Positions 1-13,300 of a stretch of 64,000 nucleotides of DNA are shown here, in pieces. How positions within the stretch are numbered: the first letter of the stretch is position 1; each line of letters begins with the position of its first letter. The DNA is taken from the NCBI RefSeq assembly GCF_026230105.1, contig NC_079478.1, positions 32,937,653-33,001,652 of the forward strand, written 5' to 3'. Source of the DNA: Diorhabda sublineata. Its lineage: Eukaryota; Arthropoda; Insecta; Coleoptera; Chrysomelidae. The notes under the pieces were generated by a model, which searched no databases, was not told where the DNA came from, and was given only the letters and a program-made list of their open reading frames with translations. A program made the position numbers and the translations under genes.

Positions 1-510
1 ATTTAACGCACAGTATGATATTAATTGTGTACTTGTCACATACTGGTCCGTGACAATTGGCACAGCTCTTATGAGTTACCTTTTCCTTCCGGTTTCATCT
101 TTTGGAACTACTGGACCAGGATTTATTTCAATTGTTTCTGCTAGTACATAACCTAGAATACTTATAACAACAATCTTGGTGTTCATTTATCAGTAATACC
201 TGCTCTTCATTTAGCTTCCACATAAATTAACTACGTTCTGTCGTTTTTTTGACAATCAGTGGAGAAATATCTAGCATGTTGAAAAACATTACCATTGATT
301 ATTTTGAAGATGTTTTTGGTCAAATAAAATGCTAGCTTTACATTCATAATAAAAATTTATAATTTCTAGTTTTTGTTTTGAGTCATCAACAACTGATGCA
401 TTTGAATGCATTGTAGATAACAGAATGACAGCTTTATTTTTTTTGGAACATAAGAACTTTTTGTGAAATCCAAAAACTGTTGAATACTACTCATATTTCA
501 AATTTTTTTT
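1..510 (-). mobile_element. piggyBac-like transposase remnant
   Basis: The reverse strand of about 200-440 reads as the C-terminal part of a piggyBac transposase: a hydrophobic 'AVILLSTMH' stretch, then 'KLEIINFYYECK', where active members have 'PEIIxFYNxTKGGVD'. The Gly-Gly-Val-Asp is replaced and the frame is broken further down, so the copy is dead. Towards position 1 the reading ends in a basic stretch ('PKDETGRKR') like the linker before the Cys-rich tail of this family. No terminal repeat is visible, and the copy may continue past the left edge. Confidence 0.6.
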
Positions 511-588
511 TATAATGAAATAAACAAAATTTTTAATACATTCCAGTACCTACTTGCTGAAAGTCAATTACTAAAATAAGGGTTGAAC

Positions 589-670
589 ATGTCATCAAGA
601 GGGTCGCGACTGGGTAGTTTACCACAATCTCCAGCTACAGATTCAAGAAGTTTACAACAATATATCACAA
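589..670 (+). CDS. possible first coding exon of an unidentified gene
   Basis: An ATG at 589 opens 27 codons (MSSRGSRLGSLPQSP..., Ser/Arg/Gln-rich) that run to a plausible donor (a|gtaact) after position 670. A possible acceptor (ttccag) at 541-546 would make 547-588 a spliced 5' UTR. Nothing on the + strand to the right continues it recognisably, and it lies opposite the downstream part of the Rab5 locus. I do not recognise the peptide. It may be a chance reading. Confidence 0.2.
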
Positions 671-814
671 GTAACTATTAGAATACTTAATTTATCATAG
701 CCATGTAAATGAGTGCATTAGAAATCTTGATAAAGAGAATTAAGAAACACCTTTTTAATGTTTATTTACAAATTAATTCAATTATTTACTTTAAAAATAG
801 AGTGTAGAAATTAA

Positions 815-968
815 TTTTATGTTTCTAAATTGTCTTGATTTTAGGTCTCTTCTGATTTAAAATTAATTTTTTTAAAGATAGATAAAAATTTGAAGTTTCA
901 ATCTATTGCGATCTTTATTGAAATATCAGAAAAGACCTAAAATCTAGATGATTTAGAAACATAAACAT
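815..968. repeat. foldback (long inverted repeat) element
   Basis: The left arm at 815-862 (tttatgtttctaaattg... to ggtctcttctgat) is repeated in reverse complement at 922-968 (atcagaaaagacctaaaat... to gaaacataaa), with a few mismatches around a spacer of about 55 bp. The structure is that of a small non-autonomous foldback element or MITE. No coding capacity is visible. Confidence 0.65.
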
Positions 969-1386
969 ATCAAAAGGTCTTAGGAATAAGAAATTTACTT
1001 TATTTTAGTAGTTACAGCTATTGGCAAAAAATACCATTACTGCCTTGTAATAGTAACATAGAATTGGTATTAGTAATGATCATAGTTGTTGTCATCAAAA
1101 TTATGATACATTTGTACTCAGTAATAGTTTTTATTTGACATGGTATTTCTCTCAAAAATCATTAGTAACATTGCTTTGTCAACACACCCGAGTTTATTTG
1201 GAGTAATATTCATAACATCAAAACTAAAAGAATATTTTAAGACTGTACACTAAATGTTCCCAAATGGATTGAATTGAAGCTAAGAACAATTTTTTGATTT
1301 TAAACTGTCACATATTGTGAACTGTTCATTAATAAGTCACCTGTATGTTTATAAAATCAATATTTCTTTAATGGTATGTGACTTAC

Positions 1387-1634
1387 CTTTCTTGACCCGC
1401 AGTATCCCAAATTTCAAATTTTACAGTTGTATCATCCAGGCATATAGTTTGTGTAAGAAACGCAGCTCCTATAGTGCTTTCTTGGTATTCATGGAACTGC
1501 CCTTTAACAAACCTCAATACCAAACTGGATTTACCAACTGCACTTTCTCCCAATAAGACAAGTTTGAACTGACATATTTTGCCTTGAGTGGCACCATTTG
1601 GTCTCTGGGCAGTTCCGGTTCTATTTGCCGCCAT
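1387..1634 (-). CDS. Rab5: Rab5 small GTPase, first coding exon (partial gene)
   Basis: This is the first coding exon of Rab5, the GTPase of early endosome fusion and sorting. The 82 residues contain the P-loop GESAVGKS, the switch I threonine in 'ESTIGAAF', and the WDTAGQE motif of switch II; '[12 protein letters not shown]' is typical of Rab5 rather than other Rabs. The start is the ATG at 1634 (MAANRTG...). A reading six bases longer begins with TTG and is not used. The exon ends in phase 2 at a consensus donor (ag|gtaagt). The next exon (YHSLAPMYYRG in this family) is not seen between 1 and 1386, so it lies off the left edge. A tttag acceptor just ahead of the ATG (about 1640-1646) suggests a non-coding first exon further right, which I could not locate. 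Confidence 0.93.
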
Positions 1635-1659
1635 TTTCAATTAACTAAAAGAAAAATTG

Positions 1660-2610
1660 TCTTTAAAGGATTTTACAACTATAATAAATAAGAGAACGCA
1701 AACAAGCAACCAGATTGAAACTTATTTTGTAATGAGGGCAGAAGGAATATGGAAAGAAAATACCTTAGTAGTGAAAAGAATTTACCCCAGAAAAAGGTAT
1801 GAAAAGAATAGAATCAGATCAATAAATAAAAATTGTTTAAAAAGGACCCTACATTGTAGGGCCTACAATTATGACAAGATTTTAATTTGCTATAATATAT
1901 CCAATATAGTGTTGTCAATTCTATCAAACTCCATCAACATCTAATAGTCTCAGGTTAGTATAGCAGCATCAAATGATAGATAAGTTGATGTTAAACCTTT
2001 TGCTTTTTCAGAAGAAACTTGTATAATATCAAAATTTACAAATTATACAGGAAAGCATTTTCCACAGTATTGAATGGAGTTTTGTAGATGATTGTTTTAC
2101 CTTTTAACAGAATTATCTCTTACCTTATGTTACTATTCTAGAGAAAATGTGAAGGATACTAAGCAATTCTGTGTACTTTGTTGTGTTTTGGAGAATTTTT
2201 GACATTATACACTATGCATGAGAAGAGGCGATATTAGCTATCTACATATGTAAATATGTCATAATAAAAGGAGTGTGGAAATATTAATAAAAATCGACAA
2301 ACTTTGGAGAAAAATCACATGTTGAACATGGGAAATCAAAACAAATGTACATATTGTGCAAAGCTATGGATGTTATTCCATACATAACCATATTACTTAT
2401 AATTGAATAATTTTGTGTAAATCATCCTCAACAAAAGCATTTTCAGTGTGTTTTCAAACTACCAAGAAGTTGAATGTTGACTTGCCTTTAACCTCTATTT
2501 ATGTACTTAAGATTTGTTTATTAAACAAATACTTGTTATATTTGTATAGTATCAGGCTTATCTATTCCTCTCATAAATTTGTTGATTTGTTCTTCTAGAC
2601 AGTATTAGTA
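1660..2610. other. upstream flank of Rab5, no gene recognised
   Basis: AT-rich sequence with only short chance reading frames. It may contain the promoter or a 5' UTR intron of Rab5, but no element can be pointed to. Confidence 0.4.
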
Positions 2611-2614
2611 TGTA

Positions 2615-3390
2615 TACTATGAGTCAAAAGTTTTTGCCCACCTTGTCTATTTAAATTTTTGATTCGTTGATGAAACCCCTTTGGCTTTTATTATTTTGCT
2701 GCACGATTGGCAATCTCTGTAATAATTTTCACAAATAATTATCGTCTATTTGGTTCCATTTATTTTTCAGAATACTCCAAAGATGCGAAATAGAAATAGG
2801 ACACTGCTTTCTGATTTCCCTATCCAATTCTTCCCACAACAAGTCAATCGGCTTAAGGTCAGGCGCCTGTGACCAAATCATTACTTTTAGTACATTCTTC
2901 CTTTCCAAGTCTTTCAAATACTCTTTGCACAGCTTCGAGAAATGCTTGGGATCTTTGTCATACTGGAATCCCTTCAATTTTTACCAGGTCTTGAGTCGCT
3001 CTATCTCTAAAGCATCCCCAAACCATCACCAAGCATCCGTTGTGGTTTACAGTTAGGATTACACATGGATCTAACATCCGTTCTTTTTTTGACGTGCTCG
3101 CAAACACTCTTCTCTTAGACACAAAAACCTCAAAGTTTGACTCAACACTCCATAAAACTCACTCGCGTCCAGTTTTTATGTTTTTTAGCCCACTGCAACT
3201 TCTTCATTTATTTTGACACTGTCATCCTTCCAAAAAGACCAGCTTCTCCAATCTCCTCACTGAAGTACTCAAAGGCAGATTCCTAAATTAATTTAAGTTT
3301 AAATTAAGTCCTGAACACTGGTAGATGCATATTTTTTCCCGTTGCAGTCCATGGTACATCTTTCAATTTGACAGGAATAGTACAGTTACT
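2615..3390 (-). mobile_element. Tc1-like transposon remnant
   Basis: Reading the reverse strand from about 3200 down to 2730 gives pieces of a Tc1-family transposase: 'RVFAS' and 'DPCVILTVNHNGCLVMVWGC' in the catalytic core, then 'QAPDLKPIDLLWEELDR', the equivalent of the 'SPDLNPIENLWxxL' motif with the third acidic residue. Frames change at least twice, so it is inactive. The left end 'gtcaaaagtttttgccca' looks like a Tc1 terminal repeat; the right end is unclear. Confidence 0.75.
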
Positions 3391-3399
3391 TTGCCTAGA

Positions 3400-5245
3400 C
3401 TATGAAGAGTTGCAATTAATGCACAAGTTTCAACAAATAGTTAATTGGTTTTGGTTGATTGTACTAAAGTATAAATCCCAGCATGTTATTACATCTCACA
3501 GGGCTAACTGGGACAAAACTATAATCATAAACACTGAATAAATAATTCACAACTAAATTATAATAAACAAATCAGCTGCACTTGCAAGTTTTAACTTGTT
3601 ACACTCACCTAAAAAATATAAACATGTGCTCATATAAATTAAACACTGTTATTTTTGGCTTGTATGATACTGTTTCAATATTAGGTTGATGATATGAAAG
3701 AAAAATTTGTTAATTAATTTTAAATGAATGGATCATTGATCAACCTGTAGCGTATGTCCACTTCAATAACATTTAAATTATCATAACCTTATACAATTGA
3801 TAAAACTGTGCATATAAACTAACCAAATAATATTTTTTGAGATAGTGAAAAATTAATTTGATAAGTACATAATAATATAACCATCTACCTCTGACTTAAA
3901 AGGTACTCACAATATCTACTTACATTCTTTAAAAAAACTTCACAAATTAGATAAAGAGGAAGAAAAATATCTTTCAATATCGCATTTGATAAGCTTAAAC
4001 TATTGCAAATCTAAATAATCAACATCAAATCTTATTTGGAATTATTCATATCTTATTAATGATTATTAATAAATAAAAAATGAAAACACAACTGATGGCT
4101 TTATCAGAAAATAGTTACTTATTTCTACATCGTTTATTACCACAATGTCAGTAAATTTGCACATGAAGGAACTTTTTGTTGTCTAACTTAAAGACTTATC
4201 TTAATGATAGACCAATATTTATTTTTTGATGAAAAACAAATTTAATTGAGAATGATAATTAAATAGACATTGTTACTTTTGTGACATCGTTGAGAGACGT
4301 AGTAAAGATGTAATCTATCCAAAAATAACAAGTACAAAAATTTATTATGAAATCAAATTAATAGAGAAACATTCATAAAAAGTTCGTACCATTTGTCTCC
4401 ATACGTATAACATGATGTCTAGTAGGTTAAAAAAAGCGCAATCCAGTTATTATTGAATCTACGATTTTCACCTTAATCACTCCAATATATACAGCAAAGC
4501 AAATATAATTATATGAAGAAATGCTGAACAACAAAGAGGGGGGCGTATAGCACACTCACTGATTAAAGAGGATTTCAAGGGCGTAAAAGATTTAGTAAAT
4601 CAGCTGACTGTTATAACAAAATGTCTACATTTTATTACTAATTGATTCTAATCAACAGGTCTGCCAAGAATAAAGTATGTGTAGTAACTCGAAGGATTTT
4701 GTAAAATATCAATGACGCATTTTGACAAGGGGAAAAACATTAATACAGTTAACCTACCTATATATAGGGTTTTCTTAATTCCCACTTTGAGATCACGTAT
4801 CACTAATATAATAAACACTTTCTTCCGACATAAAAACGTTTATTCGATTATAGTTTTTATATAACAGCACCTATTTTATACACAAAAGATGTAAACGAGA
4901 GCAGACAAAAATGACAGTTCCACTAAACGACGTCAACAATGGTGCCAATATCTGAGTCATCAATTATTTGGTGGACATTAAGGAGATACCAACCTATTTT
5001 ACCAGTTACTGAATACTACTACTTTTACCAGAAACTGAATACTACTACAGCCCTGGATAAATACAATTTTTATGCTAGAGATTAAGCTAAAATGATAATT
5101 GGGTCAAACATTTAAAAAATAAAACGTTTTCATTATGATGAACAATTTTTCATCAATTAAAAACGATGTTGAGCAACTATTTATACAAAAATATTAGAGC
5201 GGTATCAATACACGGCGCATATTTTATTTTCAAGCTCTTGCCGTA
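3400..5245. other. intergenic, no gene recognised
   Basis: AT-rich sequence with no exon-like open frame flanked by splice sites on either strand. The untranslated first exon of Rab5 could lie here, but nothing marks it. Confidence 0.4.
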
Positions 5246-5836
5246 CGACCAATTTTACAATCTAGGGTAAACTGGAGATTAAACTAAAACAGACATTTCT
5301 CTAGCAGTTATTATAAATATAAACAAAATTTTTCGATATTTGTTTTAAAGTTTAAGAAAGTTGTATAAACAAAAATGAACAAAAAACAAAAAAACGGGCA
5401 ATTTCTTCAAGGTAGTGCTTTTGGTTGGAAAAGACAAAAATTGGGAGGAATTGGCAAGGGAACTTAATGATGAGAATAATAAAAACGATCATGTTTTCGA
5501 TGAACCACAACAAATTTAAAAAATGTGCAACCATTTAAAAATTCGCTCTAGAACGAATAAATTTTGTTTTCTCGGCGCGTCGGCAATGTTGATAATTTCT
5601 TCATCATCTTTGAGTCGAGGTCATCAATCATTCTACCAAAAACCTTTATAATATTGTAAAAATGAAATAAATTCGAAAAAGGTTCGGATTCTCCGTTTCA
5701 TGTTAAACTGAAATTTAAACTACTCCGGATCGCCCGTAACGTTTAAGCCGGAGGTTGTCAATAAACGTGAAAACAAACTGTATCTGTAGTTTAAACCGAC
5801 GTTTAAGATTTAAACTACACTTGTAAAAATTGAGCC
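5246..5836. mobile_element. non-autonomous DNA element with inverted ends, copy A
   Basis: The ends are inverted copies of each other (ccaattttacaa at the left, ttgtaaaaattg at the right). The same element is present in opposite orientation at 24973-25426, with shared landmarks: 'gtttaaactaca', a Lys-codon-like A-rich tract, and 'tttaagaaagttgtataaac'. The ends are more decayed than in copy B. No transposase is encoded. Confidence 0.6.
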
Positions 5837-6005
5837 ATTAATTGAGTACATTGAAACCAAAATTTCACTGGATTAATGAATTTGTACGGGTTATTGCCAA
5901 TCCATAAATAAAATTACTAATAGAGCAACGTATATTTTAAGTGTATTTATTATATCTTTTTTGTGAGAATAATTGCTGAATTATTATTGAAGCTGGATAT
6001 TTATA

Positions 6006-6101
6006 ATGAATCACACTGTATATGTAATCTATCTAGTGCTCTTGGTATTATCAAGTTTACGTCAATGTCAAGTTGAACAAGAAAGAACGTTGGACTTTTA
6101 A
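6006..6101 (+). CDS. signal-peptide-like upstream ORF before EFHB
   Basis: A 31-codon ORF (MNHTVYVIYLVLLVLSS...) has a polar start, a hydrophobic core of about 14 residues and a possible cleavage region near 'RQCQ'. It ends in TAA at 6099. It is in the same frame as the EFHB start codon, 36 nt further on. It could be a uORF in the EFHB leader, a tiny secreted peptide, or chance. No homologue is recognised. Confidence 0.25.
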   Translation: MNHTVYVIYLVLLVLSSLRQCQVEQERTLDF

Positions 6102-6137
6102 AAATATAGGTCAGATAGTTTTACTAGAATTAAAAGG

Positions 6138-7250
6138 ATGGGTTCAAATAAAGGAAGATTTATCGACAGATCACCGCTTATTTGTGCCGTAATTTGATTT
6201 ATGAAGAAATTCGGTGGCTATAGGAATAATTTATTTCCCTTTTAGGCGGGGAAAATAACAACAGATTCAAATAATGCTGCTAACACGTTCAAGGAATATA
6301 ATATTGAAGATAAAATAACTGCACTGAAGCATGATGCCAATATTTGGCATGAAGATAGATTTGAGCCTCCTCTAAAACTTCCAAATTTTAAGCAATCTGC
6401 TTTTTTGGGGCGAAATACCGAGGTGATTTAGCAATATAAATTGTATTTAATATTAATTGCAAAGAAATTTTGAATTTAATTCATTTGAATCATAATATAA
6501 TAATTTAATAATTGTGCGGGATAAATGGACTTCTTCGGATATTTCTACAAGTGGTGAATAGGGTATTGACTCTTGAATATGGGAGATGTGAAGGATAAAC
6601 CTCTCGTCAGCTATTTATATAAGTAACATTTTACAAGTAGTGTAAAAAAGTGAATAGAGTAGTGTGTAGTTGTTGAAATAAGAGCAAATGATTTTTTTTT
6701 AAATTCAATTATTAGTTCTATTTTAATAATTTTCATTTTAGAATATCTTATAGCCACCAATCCAACATAAAACTTCCCTCCAACTTCTGTTATTTTACTT
6801 TCAAAGTATCTGTCCTCTCAAAAAGATAAGATTTTCAATTTTTGATACTCTTTTAATAATAAGAATTTTTTAATGAATTGTGTTTATTGGATTATGAAGT
6901 TCAAAGAAGTATATATAATTCTGTATAAAAAATGGTCTCTTTTTATATGTTATTATTATTATTATTATCTGATACAGGGCAAGTAACTATAATTTTATTA
7001 TTTTTTATTTACACAAAACTTTGAAATATGATATAGAGATCAATACCAATTTTATCCAGTTTGAAGTATGCTCTGAATTGAATATTAGTGGTTTATAACA
7101 TAGAAGGCAATTTCCAGTAAATACGCTTTCAAATTCTTGCCTTGCGAAATGCTGGAGAAATTGTTATAGATTTGATTTCAATAGGTAAATGATTGTGCAT
7201 TTTTTTGCATTTTATTGAGCCTTTAACAAATTCTGAACACGGAGTAGGTA

Positions 7251-7304
<54 letters not shown>

Positions 7305-10300
7305 TGACCTTCCTTGTAAATCACTTTATTAGTTTTTGAGTTAATTGTGAACAGACTTTGTTTTATAATATATACTGGTTATATTAATGTATTGCAGATA
7401 TCAAAAGTATTGAATCCTCCATTAGAAACAAGATATCAAACTCTTTTACAAGATTTACGTGAAACTACATATGACTCTTTATGGAATAAAGAAATTGGAA
7501 AAGTAAGAGATCCAGTTCCGGGTCTACCGAAAGGGATGATACCTACCACTGTTACTTTTGGAAAACCGTCAGTCAAAGGTAATCACTTAATCACAATATA
7601 ATTATCACCTATTAATCATTATTCTTTAAACAATTGTTGTTAAGTTTGGAACTATTTCTTTGGAATACAGCATTTTTAACAATCTAATGTTTTAAATCAG
7701 AAGAGCCAAACATTTATAAAATTTCAACGTTTTTAAAGAGCCACAACATTTTATGTTGCCCATAATAAATAGTACTCTTAACTAAAGTTTTCTTTGTAAA
7801 AAAAATAATCTTTATTCATAAGAAAAAATATTTATTCACATATTTGTAGTGTTTTTTACAACAAATTAGATAATATACTTACATATTTATATGAAATTAT
7901 TAGATAATTACTCATCATTTAAGTAAATAAAATAAAACAAACATTTATACACAACCCTAACTTGAACTTCAATAACAAATAGGCATACAAATTCAATAGG
8001 AGCAATGGCTAATTTTTGAGTTCTCTACCTAATTTTTTCCAGCCGATTTTTGATGTTTCTAGCTTATTTTTGTGTTTTTAGCTGTTTTTAAGTTTTTACA
8101 ACTAATTTTTGAGATTTTTGACTGATTTTTGAGTTTTTTAGCTAATTTTTCTTCACCTCACAACTATTCTGGTCATCCAACTCTTCTAACTTGCTTTTCT
8201 GTAACTTTTCAACTCCACAAAGCTTTACTTTTTAATTCAAATAATTGAATTTCTGGAGATTCACTTTTAATTCTGAAATTATTCAATGTAGATTTTGTTA
8301 CTATTTGTGTTGGCTTCGGTTAACAATTTGTTGTTATAGTTTCTGATGTCAGTTCTTCCGGCTTTTGTTACCTCTTTATTCAGCTGTCTTCACTGAACTT
8401 TATGTTTTATATTCCATAATGTTCTTCCCTGTATCAAACTTTCTATATTACAAAACTTTAAATTATATTACATTTTTAGAGACAAGTGTAAAAGAACTAA
8501 TTAACCCTCCAAAAACACCATACGAGGTACTATGGGAAAGTCAAGTAGGTCATGATTATTACAAAAAAACGCACAATGATTATAATGCTGGCGAACAACT
8601 CCTCAGAGGGTAATAATATTTAAAATCATGTTATTGTTATTTATTATACTATTTTTTAAATTCAGTGTACATGTTTACTCATTATAATAGTCTGTGTACA
8701 AACAAAAGTATCCAAAAATTCAGTACTTGAGACTGAATTTTGTTGAAAGGTTATGAATAAACTTTGATAAACTATGATACCTACTTACTAGCATAATTGG
8801 ATATTAAAAAAAGCCTCTTATGTTTTTAAAATAGCATATTTTCCTATATACTATTTATTTAATGAAATCTAAACGAACTATAGTGAACTCAAAAAAAGCA
8901 TATTGGGCGTTGTATCCAAATCTTCCACTAGAAAATATTTTTCCTTAGTGGATTAATGCCTTCATTTTCAGCCAATAAAACATAGAGTTGTAACAAAGAG
9001 CAACTCATTTCAATAGATAGATTTCATAGATAATTTCTGAGTTTTTAATCTGACTTTTTAGTTTTCCCAGCTAATTTTTGACCCAAAGGATCTATTCTGT
9101 CTTTTTTCTTGTCGTGACCTGGGGATTCTCAGTATTTAAAGTTGATGTATTAATCCAACTCCCCTTAGAAACTTCAGGATCTGGAATGGCTTTAGCTGCC
9201 AGAGATCTTCGTGTGGTGTGAACCACTGGAGTCCTGTAGTGTCCCAACCTAGGTAGATTGGTCCAGTAACTGTTTTTCCCAATCTACACTCTTTTTCAAA
9301 GTTTTCTTCATTGTTCTGTATTTGATTTCTTAAAAGGGGTAGGGTCCTATGAAGGGTTTATTTGTTCCTACTTTAGCAAGTCTGTAGCTATTCAATTTTC
9401 CTCAGGAAGACTCAACTCAACTTGAATACCCTACAAATTTATCAAAATATGAATAAATAAATACTAGTTTCATAGATAGTAAATGGAAACTGTGTGATGG
9501 AGGGGCACACCATCAAGCATACATACATACATACTTCCCGGAAACATTACAAGTAAAAAACACTCAAATATGATACATGGTATCAGACCCACTCAAGAGC
9601 ATTTGTATAAGGATAGGAAATAAAATAGCCACATAACTCTCTAAATTTGATCACTATATTTCGATTTTTTTCCTTCCTACATTTTCTTGTTTTTTTTTTT
9701 TATTTTGTATTGTTGGCAATAAATAAATTCCCTTATGTATGTCTTCAATGTCTATTATCATACACATTAGTTGTCATTTGCATAGTATATTTTTGTTTTT
9801 CATATTATATTTAATAATGAAATATCGGTATAAGGTATAGGTATGTAATGAGTAACTATGTGCAATCTGAAACATAATTGCTAACTATATATTTTAATTT
9901 GAAATATTATTTCAGTTATCTGTCACCACCATTTGATGAAAAGGCATGTTTTGGCAAAAAAACAAATTTTGATTATAGAGGAATTTGTGTGAAATGTTGT
10001 TGCCAATGGCATATTCAAAAGCCGATAACTTATGCCAGTCGAATACAAGCAGACCTCATAGACAAATGGAAACCAGTACTTGGAAAATCATTAGCACCGT
10101 AAATAATTTTTTTTTACTTACATTGAACTGAAAATTCATAATGATACCCCATAATATTTATGGGGTATCATTTCATATCAAAATTAGATGAAAATAACAA
10201 TTAATTGCATCAAGTATACAAACTTCCAATTATTTAATACATTTAAATAATATAAAAAAAATTTTTCATCTCATTAGAAGTAGTATCAAATACTATCATA

Positions 10301-13300
10301 AAAGATAATAGGCACATCCAGAAAGTAAGTTTATGTATTTAAAAAAAAATAACTTCCATTTTTGGGACATATGTATTAACAAGTACACTAATGTTTCAGG
10401 TATTTTTCAACCTAGCCATCACCAGAACCACTTGTGAGATCAACTATAGTCTTCGAACTCTGTTAACCAGAATGTAACAGATGTCTTCAGCTTTTCCTCC
10501 TTGCGAAAACGGACGAGAGGAATTTTTTGTCACTGACATCAAATTTTGTATGTGTATGTCCTCAGCGAATGGAACCAGCGTGTGACAGATGCCTTCGGCT
10601 CCTTGTTGTGGTCAAAACGGTCGATAGGAATTTCTTGTCACCGGGATCAAGAACAGAGTTTTAGGGTGGATAATCAATGAATTCCCAGTCAAGCTCGAGG
10701 AATTTCTTGTCACTGATATCAACTTTTGTATAATTATGTCCTCTGTGAATGGAACCAGCATGTAAAAAGTCTTCAGCTCTTCCTCCTTTTCAAAACGGTC
10801 GATAGGAATTTCTTGTCACCGGAATCAAGATCGGGGCTTTAGGGTGGATGATCAAACAATTCCCCGCCAAACTACGTCAAAACAACTACTGTGCGTCGAG
10901 ACCTATGTGGACGAGCACAACACCTGATGAAAAGTATTCCTCAGTGTTTCGGACTATTGTTACCATGCTATAGGAACGAGGCTGGACTTGTGGGATCAGT
11001 TGGCAGATGATTCATTACATTACATGATAATTACTTTTACTTTGAAGGGGAAATTATCGGAAAGACTACTTTCAAGATGTGCTTCATATCTTATAGAAAA
11101 TATACCTTAAAAAGCTGTAGAAATACTATAGGGATATCCATATCAATTCTTAAAGCACATTTAGCAATAAAAGATCTTGATGAAATCATTATATGTAAAC
11201 TTATCATTTATTACAAACTGATATGGAGCAAAAAAAATTTTCTTGATATCACCTTATATAGGATGTTACTCGCAGAGTAGATGCTCTGCTGTTTCCATGG
11301 TTTGCTAGCAAAAACTGCGATTGTCTTCCTATCACCAGTTTCATATAGATTCTGGTCATCACGAAAAGTTCTTCAGACTGGAGTGTATCTCCAGTAAGAC
11401 TCTTATCTGATTCTTTAGCCATCCATTCAGTTTGTTACTGATGTGGCATCTCATGAATCCATAGTAGGGCTCTGGTCCTAGGTATGGAGTCGTTGCTCCT
11501 TTTTTTTGAAAAGGCTCCTTCTTCATTGCTTAGTATACCTGGTATACCCATATTAGGATATAAGGGACTTTTCTTGTTAGCGGGTGCTTTTAGAGTTTAT
11601 TTACACTCCCACAATAGAATGGTACAAAATCGTTTCGACGTTAGTCATTTTAGATGTTTTGGCTAAAATGGCTGTAAGTAATACTATGCAACTGTGTAAA
11701 GGTTCACTTTCATTCTACATTATTTACCACAGCCTTTTATTTATATTTTATTTCAAATTTGCACCCCTCTTTTGCCCTCTTTGCACCCCTCTATGTCCCA
11801 ATAGTTATAAATCACCCTGTACATCCCATTGTTTTGAATAGAATCAGATGAAGAATAAATACATCTTGAACCTTAATTCGAGGACTGAAATATGCGGAAT
11901 TTTCTACCAAAAATAAAAATAACTAACGGCTTCATGTTTTAAAAATTTTTATTATTATTTATAGTAACCGTAATATAACTTGTGTTCCGAAGAACCACGC
12001 TTTTGGTGACCGTTATGTCAGAGATCAATATGGAGTGGAAGATTTAATGAAAGATGCCAGCATTGAACCATGTTTATTTAAAAGAGATTTTTTTATTTGG
12101 GTTTGTATGTGGAACAAACTAAGAAGTAAAACGAAAGAGCTCGTCCGAGAAGGGCGCTTCAATTTCCCAGAATTTTATAAGAAATTGTTGCATTTCGATA
12201 AGGTAAATATTTTAGAAGTTCCAATTTTGCTACTTTATAATTAAAACATTTTATAAATCGATTGAATTGAAAATTATTAATTAAAAATAATGATAAATGT
12301 AGGATAAAAGATATATAGTAGTTCCGTGGCACACCGAAGTGGGGGGCAATTAAATAGCAGCAGTAGTTCCTGAACCCATGTGTGGAATTGGCTACAGAAC
12401 AATAGAGAAAACGTTAGAAAATAGATAGATAGGGAAATAATGGAATAATCCACCTAGCTTAAGACAGACAAAGAGACTCATAGGAACCTCTAACCAAAGA
12501 TTTATTGAATATATTAATCTAAATAAGAACAATTTACGAATATTACCTCTGGAGTATTGACGGGGTACTACCGCCTGAATGGACACCTGTAGACGCTAGG
12601 ATTCAACGTACAGATTCTGCTACGTGGAATACGAAACCTCTAGCCACATTATGTAAAAGCAACTCCAAAGTATTACATTTTGACAGCTAGAACCATACCA
12701 CATTCTGAACTTTCTGAAAGCAGTGCAGTTAATAGATCAGCAGCAAACACTAAGTAGTCGCAATAGTACCTTTGAGTCATGGCGGATATGGCAGAAATAT
12801 TTGCTCGTTAATAATTGAATGGGTTAACTTCCAGTTCGGCTTTTCGAATTGGATTTAAGAATTACAAGTAACGACGCGGCAGTACTTCTAGTAAAATATA
12901 TTTTCCCTCGATTATCGACCTATTGGGATAACCTAACCTAAATTAAAGTAAACCTAACCTAATCGCATTTGAAGTAAACTTAACCTAATCAGAAAATGGA
13001 TATAAACATCAAGAGTTTACAATTCGAATGTTCATTATTTTTAAGTTTTTTCTTACTGTAAGTCTTTCCTCCCTTAAGCCAAGCCTATATCTCATAAAAA
13101 TATGCCCTCCATAATAAAACCTTTATTTTATTTCATAAATCCAGTTAAAAAAATTGAATCAACAAATCTAATTATATGTAAAACGTAAAAAGTACTATAT
13201 TTCGACTTCTGAAATTTCGATAAATGGATACTACGGCCTCGAAAACGTTAAACCAACGTGTTTTATCTATTATGTATACATCACTTTTAGCATGAATTCA

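Noticed and set aside
1635..1640. Rab5 start six bases further upstream
   Set aside because: That codon is TTG; the ATG at 1634 gives the usual Rab5 N-terminus and follows a likely 5' UTR acceptor.
5374..5470. ATG-led Lys/Gln-rich frame near 5374 as a first exon of EFHB
   Set aside because: It is part of the inverted-end element (5246-5836) and stops after about 30 codons.
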